Shown here piece by piece: positions 33,641-40,000 of a stretch of DNA of 40,000 nucleotides. The position numbers and the translations under genes were made by a program. Position 1 is the stretch's first letter; each line of letters opens with the position of its first letter. The notes beneath the pieces are model-generated. The model worked only from the letters and a program-made list of their open reading frames with translations. It did no database searches and had not been told where the DNA came from. The DNA comes from an uncultured Amylibacter sp. (GTDB lineage: Bacteria > Pseudomonadota > Alphaproteobacteria > Rhodobacterales > Rhodobacteraceae), in contig CAJJAY010000020.1 in the NCBI GenBank assembly GCA_905182285.1, positions 1 to 40,000 on the forward strand. The letters run 5' to 3'.

Positions 33641-33720
33641 TAAATTCCTGGAATGAATGGAATATCAATTCCACAAGCGGTTAATGCAAGTAGTGCTAAT
33701 ATTGAAATAAAGGTTTTCAT
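33640..33720 (-). CDS. 26-residue lipoprotein (very small ORF)
   Basis: The frame reads MKTFISILALLALTACGIDI followed by PFIPGI and stop. It has a basic start, a hydrophobic stretch and a lipobox LTAC with Cys16, so it should be cut to an 11-residue lipidated peptide CGIDIPFIPGI. AGGAGT lies 6 bases before the ATG. The stop overlaps the DUF2805 start (TAATG). Small lipoproteins of this shape occur in Proteobacteria (for example entericidins and LptM-like proteins), but I do not recognise a specific family. Too short for ordinary gene callers. Confidence 0.72.
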   Translation of the reverse strand: MKTFISILALLALTACGIDIPFIPGI

Positions 33721-33826
33721 GATTACTCCTATTTTGATTAATATTTATCAATTTGATACTAAGGTTTCTGGCCTTAATATATTTATGAATAAAAAGAATA
33801 TTTTTTCAATTCATTTATTTTATATT

Positions 33827-34489
33827 TTAAGTATATTCTTCTTTTTTACCAAAACTCGCAACTAGTTGATGAAATTTATCACCTTGCACTGCAACATGGT
33901 TTCTTAAAGCATTTTCTGCATCGGTTGAATTGCCAAAAGATAAAGCTTTTACTATGTCTTCATGCTCTGCCATAGACTGTTCAATTCGACCTCTAAATCT
34001 TAATTGAACACGTCTGAATGGCTGGAGCCTTTTTTGAAGTTTTATAGCTTCTTTTTCTAAAAAACTATTTCCTGATTGATTGTAAATAATCTTATGAAAT
34101 AATTCGTTTTCTATATAATATGCATCAGGATTGTTATTTTTTATTGCTTTCTTACACTTTGCATTGGCTTTTTGAAGTTTCTTAAGCGCAGATTCTGATA
34201 TTCGTTTGGCTGCTAGCTTCCCACAGATACTTTCAAGTTCTGACATAACTTCAAACATTTCTAACAATTCAATTGGGCCAGGCTGATGTACAAAAACCCC
34301 TCTATTTGGTATTTTTTCAACAATCCCTAATAGAGCAACTTTCTTGAGTGCTTCTCTAAGTGGTGTTCTCGAAACTCCAAATTTTTCAGATAACCGATTC
34401 TCATCTAATCGCTCACCGTCTTCAAAAGATCCTGCAAATATTAATTCTTGGATCTCTTCTGCTATCTGATCTGCTCTATTTAAGTACAT
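33827..34489 (-). CDS. matR: GntR-family (FCD) regulator of malonate genes, MatR-like
   Basis: 220 residues. The N-terminal winged helix has ERLDENRLSEKFGVSRTPLREALKKVALLGIVEKIPNRGVFV (about 26-68). The C-terminal FCD helical domain (about 75-210) has the metal-site positions ENELFHK, AEHEDIV and NHVAVQ. FCD regulators release DNA when bound to a small organic acid. It is divergent from the malonate TRAP operon with a 138-base gap that contains a perfect palindrome, the same layout as rhizobial matR/gtrA and mat genes. The gene symbol is by context and family. The ligand (malonate or malonyl-CoA) is inferred. Confidence 0.85.
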   Translation of the reverse strand: MYLNRADQIAEEIQELIFAGSFEDGERLDENRLSEKFGVSRTPLREALKKVALLGIVEKIPNRGVFVHQPGPIELLEMFEVMSELESICGKLAAKRISESALKKLQKANAKCKKAIKNNNPDAYYIENELFHKIIYNQSGNSFLEKEAIKLQKRLQPFRRVQLRFRGRIEQSMAEHEDIVKALSFGNSTDAENALRNHVAVQGDKFHQLVASFGKKEEYT

Positions 34490-34533
34490 AAATAATATTT
34501 ATCTTGAGATAAAAAGAAATGCAATAGGCCAAA

Positions 34534-34547
34534 TATTGTATACAATA
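34534..34547. promoter_or_regulatory. Perfect 14-bp palindrome, probable MatR operator
   Basis: TATTGTATACAATA is a perfect palindrome 44 bases upstream of matR and 80 bases upstream of matP. A TTGTATACAA core is the kind of site used by FCD-type GntR regulators, including MatR in Rhizobium as I recall. It is followed by TTGACA (34551-34556), a good -35 element for the plus strand, but the -10 candidates 17-20 bases further on are weak (best GATATT, 34577-34582). Binding here could repress both divergent genes. Confidence 0.7.
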
Positions 34548-34627
34548 GTATTGACAATAAAAACAAAACAGTCAGGATATTGAAACTTATCAGGAATCGC
34601 CTGGTATGTTTGTTTTGGGAGGAACGA

Positions 34628-35611
34628 ATGAGAACAACAATAATGGCTGCGACAGCGGCCCTGTCACTTGCTGCAAGTGGCATCGCACAAGCGGAAGAGC
34701 TTCGCCTATCTCACCAATGGTCAAATAAAGATGTACGTCACAAAGTGGCGGAGATTGTTGCAAACGAAGTTGCAGCAGCAAATGTTGATCTAGAGATCAA
34801 GATCTTTGGATCAAAATCACTATTCAAACCACGCGAGCAGTATAAGCCGCTAAGCCGTGGCCAATTAGATATGACTGTTTTCCCGCTTAGTTATGCAGGG
34901 GGACAACAACCATCCTTCAACCTAACGTTAATGCCTGGCTTGGTTAAGAACCATGATCACGCAGCACGTTTAAATGAATCAGAGTTTATGGCTAAGCTTG
35001 AAGCTAAGATGGCAGAAGATGATGTTATGGTTCTTGTACATGGCTACCTTGCAGGTGGCTTTGTTGGTAAAGACAAATGCATCAAACACCCTGATGATGT
35101 AAAAGGCTTGCAAACACGTGCAGCTGGTAAAGCGTTTGAACAAATGTTGGTTGGCGCGGGGGCATCTATTGCTTCAATGGCGTCTTCAGAAATTTATAAT
35201 GCTATGCAAACTGGCGTTCTAAACGCTGCAAATACTTCATCATCATCATTTGTGTCTTACCGTATTTATGAGCAAGTAAAATGCTATACACCAGCTGGTG
35301 ATATCGCACTTTGGTTCATGTATCAGCCAATGCTGATGAACAAGTCAAAGTTTGAAAGCTTATCAGATGCACAGCAAGCTGCTTTAAGAGCAGGGGCTGC
35401 TAAAGCTCAAGCTTACTATCTAGAAGAAGCTAAGAAGCAAGATGCTGCATCTGTTAAAGTCTTTGCAGACGCAGGTGTTGAGATTGCAAACATGTCTCCA
35501 TCAGACTTCGAAGCATGGCGCGCTATTGCTCAAGAAACATCATACAAAAAGTTTGTTGCAGATGTTCCAGGTGGACAAGAGCTACTTGATCTAGCGTTAT
35601 CTGTAGATTAA
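34628..35611 (+). CDS. matP: TRAP transporter substrate-binding protein, malonate type (DctP family)
   Basis: 327 residues. The signal peptide MRTTIMAATAALSLAASGIAQA is followed by mature EELRLSHQWSNKDVRHKVAE. The DctP fold shows KIFGSKSLFKPREQYKPLSRGQLDM and GLQTRAAGKAFEQMLVGAGA, where the Arg in LQTRAAG is the family's carboxylate-binding residue. It binds a C3-C4 acid in the periplasm. Malonate is inferred from the matA and matB genes downstream. GGGAGGAACG lies 5 bases before ATG 34628, so the upstream ATG 34580 is not used. Its DNA is visibly richer in G+C than genes left of it. A hairpin with T-run follows its stop. Confidence 0.9.
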   Translation: MRTTIMAATAALSLAASGIAQAEELRLSHQWSNKDVRHKVAEIVANEVAAANVDLEIKIFGSKSLFKPREQYKPLSRGQLDMTVFPLSYAGGQQPSFNLTLMPGLVKNHDHAARLNESEFMAKLEAKMAEDDVMVLVHGYLAGGFVGKDKCIKHPDDVKGLQTRAAGKAFEQMLVGAGASIASMASSEIYNAMQTGVLNAANTSSSSFVSYRIYEQVKCYTPAGDIALWFMYQPMLMNKSKFESLSDAQQAALRAGAAKAQAYYLEEAKKQDAASVKVFADAGVEIANMSPSDFEAWRAIAQETSYKKFVADVPGGQELLDLALSVD

Positions 35612-35616
35612 TTTTT

Positions 35617-35656
35617 TTGGGCAGCAGTGGTTTCTATTGCTGCCCAATTTTTATTT
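35617..35656 (+). terminator. Hairpin with T-run between matP and matQ (attenuator or partial terminator)
   Basis: TTGGGCAGCA (35617-35626) pairs perfectly with TGCTGCCCAA (35638-35647) around an 11-base loop. TTTTTATTT follows at once (35648-35656). It is a good rho-independent signal, starting 5 bases after the matP stop and just before the matQ ribosome site. Partial readthrough would give more binding protein than permease, which is common in importer operons. Confidence 0.85.
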
Positions 35657-35668
35657 AAGGAAAGTTTG

Positions 35669-36217
35669 ATGGCCACTGTTAGCTCCACAGTAGAATCTAA
35701 AACAGGCAATAACCAGTTTCTGCGCATAGTGGCTGCTATCTCTACACTTTCAGGCTGGCTTTCAGCTGGAATGATAATGCTGTCAGTTCTTATTACTTGT
35801 CAGATGATTTTTATTCGGTTTGTTTTGAACGGTTCAACTGTTTGGCAAACTGAGATGGTTGTGTATCTTATGATTACAGCAACACTAATTGGATTACCAT
35901 ATGTTCAGCGCATGCGAGGACACGTAAATGTAGATTTAGTACCATTAATGTGTCCACCGCGTTTACGATATTACCTTAGTCTTTTTACTTTAAGCCTTTC
36001 ATCCGCCATCGTGGTTATCATGCTTTATTATGGTTATGACTATTGGCACATTGCCTGGTCGAAAGGCTGGACTTCAGATACAATATGGGCTGTTCGTCTA
36101 TGGATACCATACTCAGCTTTACCAATCGGTTTTTCTCTTTTGCTTTTACAACTTATTGCTGACTTGGTTGCGGTTATTTTGAAGATCGATGCCCCTTTCG
36201 GATTGGAGGATAAATAA
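35669..36217 (+). CDS. matQ: TRAP transporter small permease (DctQ family)
   Basis: 182 residues with four hydrophobic helices, the layout of the DctQ subunit. It has an MIMLSVLITCQMIFIRFVLNGSTVWQTE first segment and MRGHVNVDLVP, the typical RGHI/V-x-VD motif of the family. It forms the membrane complex with the large permease MatM. ATG 35669 follows TAAGGAAAG. An in-frame ATG at 35627 is inside the hairpin and rejected. Its stop overlaps the matM start (TAATG, 36215-36219), so the two are translated together in fixed ratio. Confidence 0.9.
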   Translation: MATVSSTVESKTGNNQFLRIVAAISTLSGWLSAGMIMLSVLITCQMIFIRFVLNGSTVWQTEMVVYLMITATLIGLPYVQRMRGHVNVDLVPLMCPPRLRYYLSLFTLSLSSAIVVIMLYYGYDYWHIAWSKGWTSDTIWAVRLWIPYSALPIGFSLLLLQLIADLVAVILKIDAPFGLEDK

Positions 36218-37533
36218 TGGATCCATTATTCCTTGGTGCGCTTGTTGCGATTATAACAATCGTTGTTCTTTTCTCTGGCGTTTCTGTTGCAATTGGATTG
36301 TTAATTGTATCGGCCGGTTTCCTTATTACTTTTGATGGTTTGCGCTCACTTGAGTTGATGCCAGAGATTCTTTTTGGAAAACTTGATAGTTTTGCGCTTC
36401 TTTCAATTCCTATGTTTATCATAATGGGTTCATCGATTGCCTCTACGCGAGCTGGAGCAGATCTTTATGAAGCATTAGAAAGATGGCTGACACGTGTTCC
36501 AGGGGGATTGGTTATCTCTAACCTTGGAGCCTGTGCTTTGTTTGCGGCTATGTCTGGCTCTAGTCCTGCAACTTGTGCAGCTATTGGTAAGATGGGCATT
36601 CCAGAGATGCGCAAACGCGGTTACCCTGACGGTGTTGCAGCTGGCTCTATTGCTGCAGGTGGAACGCTCGGTATTCTTATTCCACCATCAGTTACTATGA
36701 TCGTTTATGGTATTGCCACTGAGACATCTATTGGTCGCTTATTCTTAGCAGGGGTTTTCCCAGGTTTGCTCTTGGTTACTCTTTTTATGGCATGGTCATT
36801 ATATTCTACATGGAAGTCGGGTGACGCTGCACTCTTGTCACCACGCTCATACACTTGGAAAGAACGCTTTGAGATCTTACCACGTGTGATACCATTTATA
36901 CTGATTATTCTTGGCGTACTGTATGCGATGTACGGTGGCATTGCGACGCCATCAGAAACAGCCGCAGTTGGCGCTTTACTATGCTTATTAATAGCTATGA
37001 TTATTTATAAGCTCTGGCACCCAAGCCTTTTATGGCAGGTGTTACGTGACAGTACTAAAGAAAGCGTCATGATTTTGTTTATCATCGCGGCTGCAGGTGT
37101 GTTCTCTTATATGCTTTCAAGTTTGTACATCACACAATCAATAGCTGAATGGATTGGGACTTTAGATGTAAACAGATGGATCTTAATGATTGCTATCAAC
37201 ATCTTTCTTCTGATTGCTGGATTCTTCTTACCACCGGTGGCAGTGATCTTAATGGCTGCACCAATCTTGCTGCCGATCATTACAACAGCTGGCTTTGACC
37301 CAATTTGGTTTGCTGTTGTTTTAACAATTAATATGGAGATTGGTTTGATCTCGCCCCCCGTTGGATTGAACCTCTACGTCATAAACGGCATTGCGCCAGA
37401 TATTCCGCTAAAAACCATCCTCTCAGGATCTCTCCCTTTTGTGGCCTGTATGATAGTTGCAATAATTCTACTCTGCATCTTCCCTGACCTCGCTACGTGG
37501 TTGCCAGACTACATGATGGGTACTGCAAGGTGA
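36217..37533 (+). CDS. matM: TRAP transporter large permease (DctM family)
   Basis: 438 residues, about twelve hydrophobic helices. Family motifs are FALLSIPMFIIMGSSIASTRAGADLY, AAMSGSSPATCAAIGKMGIPEMRKRGY, and GTLGILIPPSVTMIVYGIATETSIGRLFLAG. It is the ion-driven transport channel of the complex. Translation is coupled to matQ through TAATG. The malonyl-CoA decarboxylase gene starts 88 bases later with its own strong ribosome site (AGGAGG). This gene has the higher G+C of the TRAP block, and the following gene does not. Confidence 0.92.
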   Translation: MDPLFLGALVAIITIVVLFSGVSVAIGLLIVSAGFLITFDGLRSLELMPEILFGKLDSFALLSIPMFIIMGSSIASTRAGADLYEALERWLTRVPGGLVISNLGACALFAAMSGSSPATCAAIGKMGIPEMRKRGYPDGVAAGSIAAGGTLGILIPPSVTMIVYGIATETSIGRLFLAGVFPGLLLVTLFMAWSLYSTWKSGDAALLSPRSYTWKERFEILPRVIPFILIILGVLYAMYGGIATPSETAAVGALLCLLIAMIIYKLWHPSLLWQVLRDSTKESVMILFIIAAAGVFSYMLSSLYITQSIAEWIGTLDVNRWILMIAINIFLLIAGFFLPPVAVILMAAPILLPIITTAGFDPIWFAVVLTINMEIGLISPPVGLNLYVINGIAPDIPLKTILSGSLPFVACMIVAIILLCIFPDLATWLPDYMMGTAR

Positions 37534-37621
37534 AAAAATATAGTGCTTTTGACCCAACGTTCTAATAAATTTCTGGTTAGAAAGTGTTATATGTTTTTAG
37601 CTAATAGGAGGATATTAATAG

Positions 37622-38869
37622 ATGAGTAAATTTGTAAATATACTTTCTGCTGTATTTGAAAAACAACAAAATTGGATATGGACGAAAGAAAAAAATACAC
37701 AAAATATATTTGAACTTATAGATGAGCTCTTAGGAGCAAGTGGTGAAGTAAAAGGTGTCAGTCTAGCTAGAGAAATACTCAATTGTTATTTTGATTTTTC
37801 AACTGAAGAAAAAGTGTCATTTTTTAATTATTTAGTTTCCGAATTAGATGTTATTCCTGATGATATAAGAGAAAAGTTAAATGCTTATGAAGCTGATAGA
37901 AGTAAAATAAATTACAGCGCTTATATGTCAGCGGCAGAACCTAAACGCCAAGAACTTATAAGGAAATTAAATCAAGTTCCTGCGGCAACACAAAGACTTG
38001 TTGCAATGCGGCGTGATCTCTTAGGATTTTTAAAAGAATACCCAAATCTTGCTCCAGTAGATTTAGATTTCCAACATTTGTTTACGTCATGGTTTAATCG
38101 TGGATTTTTAGTTCTCCAAAGAATAAGTTGGCAGAGCCCTGCCAATATATTAGAAAAAATAATTCAATACGAAGCTGTCCATGAAATTAAAAGTTGGAAA
38201 GATTTACAAAGTCGGTTGGAACCAGATAATAGACGATGCTTTGCATTTTTCCATCCATCAATGCCAGATGAACCCCTAATATTTGTTGAAGTGGCTTTGA
38301 CTTATGGCATACCAAATTCCATACAATCACTTTTAAATTATAACCAAATAATAGAAGAAAAAAATCTTGCAAATACAGCAGTTTTTTATTCTATTTCAAA
38401 CTGTCAATCTGGACTAGCTGGAATTTCCTTTGGTAATTTTTTGATAAAGCAAGTTGTCGAGGATTTGTCTAATGAATTTGGGAATTTAAAAACTTTTGTA
38501 ACACTTTCCCCAATACCACTATTTAAAAGTTGGCTTGAAAATACAAAACGAAAAATAGATGAGCTTGATGCTAATAATCTTTCAAAATTAGCAGCATATT
38601 ATTTATTAAATGGGAAAAGGGATGATAATACTCCAATTGATCCAGTAGCACGCTTTCACTTAGGAAATGGCGCTCTTGTTCATGCAGTTCATGAAAGTGC
38701 TGATACATCGAAAAAAGGTGTAAGTCAGTCATTAGGAACAATGGTTAATTATTTGTATGATCCATCTCTTATAGCAATAAATCATGAAAAATATGCCTCA
38801 GATAATATTATACCAGCTTCAAATGAAATAATAAATTTAAGTAAATTAGCTGTAAAAGCAGGTTTATAG
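37622..38869 (+). CDS. matA: Malonyl-CoA decarboxylase
   Basis: 415 residues, near the length of bacterial MatA. The N-terminal helical domain (about 1-150, with AAEPKRQELIRKLNQVPAAT) is followed by a GNAT-like catalytic domain. The catalytic candidates are Ser in TFVTLSPIPLFKSWL (about residue 296) and His in ARFHLGNGALVHAVH (about residue 345), then SQSLGTMVNYLYDPSLI. It removes CO2 from malonyl-CoA to give acetyl-CoA. AGGAGG (37606-37611) lies 10 bases before the ATG. It is 9 bases from the matB start. Its DNA is A+T-rich like the rest of the window, unlike matPQM. Confidence 0.93.
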   Translation: MSKFVNILSAVFEKQQNWIWTKEKNTQNIFELIDELLGASGEVKGVSLAREILNCYFDFSTEEKVSFFNYLVSELDVIPDDIREKLNAYEADRSKINYSAYMSAAEPKRQELIRKLNQVPAATQRLVAMRRDLLGFLKEYPNLAPVDLDFQHLFTSWFNRGFLVLQRISWQSPANILEKIIQYEAVHEIKSWKDLQSRLEPDNRRCFAFFHPSMPDEPLIFVEVALTYGIPNSIQSLLNYNQIIEEKNLANTAVFYSISNCQSGLAGISFGNFLIKQVVEDLSNEFGNLKTFVTLSPIPLFKSWLENTKRKIDELDANNLSKLAAYYLLNGKRDDNTPIDPVARFHLGNGALVHAVHESADTSKKGVSQSLGTMVNYLYDPSLIAINHEKYASDNIIPASNEIINLSKLAVKAGL

Positions 38870-38878
38870 GAATGAAAT

Positions 38879-40000
38879 ATGAGTAATCCTTTATATGATA
38901 ATTTGTTTGGAAAGTACCTAGATGCAGAAACTGTATTTATAGAAACAACTGATGACAAAGTAATTACCCACGGTGGCTTTGTTGTAATCGCGGCGCGCCT
39001 TGCTAATGTATTTAAATCTTTGGGATTAAAAAAAGGTGATAGATTAGCTATTCAGGTTGAGAAGTCTGTGACAGCGCTATGTATTTATGCGGCCTGTGTA
39101 CAATCAGGTATAATTTTCCTTCCGCTAAACACAGGATATACTTCAAATGAAATAAAATATTTCATTAAAGATAGTGGTTCCAAATTATTAGTATGTGATG
39201 ATGAGAAGTTATCTGAAATAAAGATAACACTGCAAGATACTGAAATTGAGTTACTTACTCTTAATGAGGATGAAACAGGTAGTATAGTTGAGCTAGCAAA
39301 AGAACAAAAAAATAAATTTGAAACAGTTAAAACAACTAAAAATGATCTAGCTGCCTTTCTCTACACCTCTGGAACTACAGGAAGATCTAAAGGTGCAATG
39401 CTTACACAGAATAATTTATTATCGAATGCAAAAACGCTCGTTGATTATTGGCAGTTTGATAATAAAGATACTCTTTTGCATGCTTTACCAATTTTTCATA
39501 CACATGGTCTCTTTGTTGCAATTAACGTTAGTTTAATTTCTGGATCTAAAATGATTATGATGCCTCGGTTTAATGTTGATGAGCTGATTAATAATATTCC
39601 AAAGGCTACTGTTTTAATGGGTGTACCAACATTTTATACACGGCTTTTATCAAAAGATACATTTAACAAGAAATTATGTGAGAAGATGCGGTTATTTATC
39701 TCTGGCAGTGCGCCTCTATTGGCTGAAACACATGTAGATTTTGAAGAACGTACTGGTTTTAAAATATTGGAACGATACGGCATGACTGAGACAAATATGA
39801 GTACGTCAAATCCATATAATGGCGAAAGACGTGCTGGAACTGTAGGTTTTCCATTGCCTGGAGTTGAACTAAAAATAATTGACCCTAAAACAGGCAATGA
39901 ACTATCAAGAGGTGAGATTGGTAATTTAGAAGTTAGGGGCCCAAATGTTTTTGTGGGTTATTGGAATATGCCTGAAAAAACGAAAGAAGAATTACGTGAA
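38879..40000 (+). CDS. matB: Malonyl-CoA synthetase (3' end cut off)
   Basis: 374 codons are seen, and the frame is open to the right edge (full proteins have about 500). AMP-forming acyl-CoA synthetase motifs are YTSGTTGRSKGAMLT (A3, about 162-176), LPIFHTHGLF (about 202), GVPTFYTRLL, and RYGMTETNMSTSNPYNGERR (A5, about 299-318), followed by AGTVGFPLPGVELKI. The RYGMTETNMSTSNPYNGERRAG stretch is typical of MatB among the family. It activates malonate with ATP and CoA to malonyl-CoA. AGG lies 8 bases before ATG 38879, which follows matA after 9 bases. Confidence 0.93.
   Translation, partial: MSNPLYDNLFGKYLDAETVFIETTDDKVITHGGFVVIAARLANVFKSLGLKKGDRLAIQVEKSVTALCIYAACVQSGIIFLPLNTGYTSNEIKYFIKDSGSKLLVCDDEKLSEIKITLQDTEIELLTLNEDETGSIVELAKEQKNKFETVKTTKNDLAAFLYTSGTTGRSKGAMLTQNNLLSNAKTLVDYWQFDNKDTLLHALPIFHTHGLFVAINVSLISGSKMIMMPRFNVDELINNIPKATVLMGVPTFYTRLLSKDTFNKKLCEKMRLFISGSAPLLAETHVDFEERTGFKILERYGMTETNMSTSNPYNGERRAGTVGFPLPGVELKIIDPKTGNELSRGEIGNLEVRGPNVFVGYWNMPEKTKEELRE

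Noticed and set aside
33653-33865. Plus-strand open frame of 70 codons
   Set aside because: It is antisense to the small lipoprotein and the end of matR, and the lipoprotein frame with its ribosome site and lipobox is far better supported.
39634-39897. Minus-strand open frame of 87 codons at the right edge
   Set aside because: Antisense to the well-supported malonyl-CoA synthetase gene.
1-40000. tRNA, rRNA, CRISPR, insertion sequence or phage genes
   Set aside because: I looked for T-loop-like GTTCGA motifs, regular spaced repeats and transposase or integrase frames by eye and found none; a covariance-model scan was not possible.

Overview
The window is AT-rich chromosomal DNA (by eye roughly one third G+C) that is densely packed with genes. 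It most likely comes from a free-living marine alphaproteobacterium of the SAR116, Rhodobacterales or a related low-GC plankton type. Three things suggest this: many solute transporters (two iron/phosphonate-type ABC systems, a TRAP system, four EamA/DMT carriers, two MFS carriers); genes for methylated-amine and C1-sulfur breakdown; and very short intergenic gaps with many stop/start overlaps. The taxon is an inference. I found no rRNA, tRNA, CRISPR array, insertion sequence, integrase or phage gene.

Layout. Positions 2-4000 (+) hold the 3' part of an ABC import operon: binding protein (cut by the left edge), ATPase and fused permease. Positions 4034-6573 (-) hold an SbmA/BacA-type transporter coupled by TAATG to an MFS carrier, beside an unrecognised small gene (6691-7119, +). 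Positions 7123-9510 (-) hold an orphan HlyD-like adaptor and a second MFS carrier, with a 13-bp inverted repeat between them. Positions 9624-11796 (-) form a tight three-gene operon: methanethiol oxidase (SBP56 family), [2Fe-2S] ferredoxin and CoA-binding protein. Positions 12060-12994 (-) hold a Pro-tRNA editing domain protein and a shortened nuclease-like protein, followed by a GNAT acetyltransferase (+).

Positions 13540-17678 are a divergent pair for methylated-amine metabolism: a DMGDH/GcvT-type FAD demethylase (-) and an MttB-superfamily methyltransferase (+). They flank a 185-bp shared promoter region with a near-palindrome. A LysR regulator and a YghU-type GST follow (-). Positions 19826-25924 (+) run through a TauE/TSUP exporter, an EamA carrier and a second complete ABC system. 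Positions 25921-33720 are mixed housekeeping and accessory genes: inositol-phosphatase family, three more EamA carriers, a CBS protein with a C-terminal membrane helix, MYG1, quinone oxidoreductase, a CIA30-domain protein, a cupin, a DUF2805 protein, and a 26-residue lipoprotein.

Positions 33827-40000 are a malonate-use locus in the matPQMAB arrangement. A divergent GntR/FCD regulator is separated by a perfect 14-bp palindrome from TRAP genes for binding protein, small permease and large permease. Malonyl-CoA decarboxylase and malonyl-CoA synthetase (cut by the right edge) follow. The expected flow is malonate uptake, then activation to malonyl-CoA, then decarboxylation to acetyl-CoA. A strong hairpin with a T-run sits between the binding-protein gene and the permease genes. 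The three TRAP genes look clearly richer in G+C than the two enzyme genes after them.

No wholly new system is proven. The best leads are the oxidase-ferredoxin-CoA-binding operon, the lipoprotein/DUF2805 pair, the mat operator and attenuator architecture, and the membrane-anchored CBS protein.
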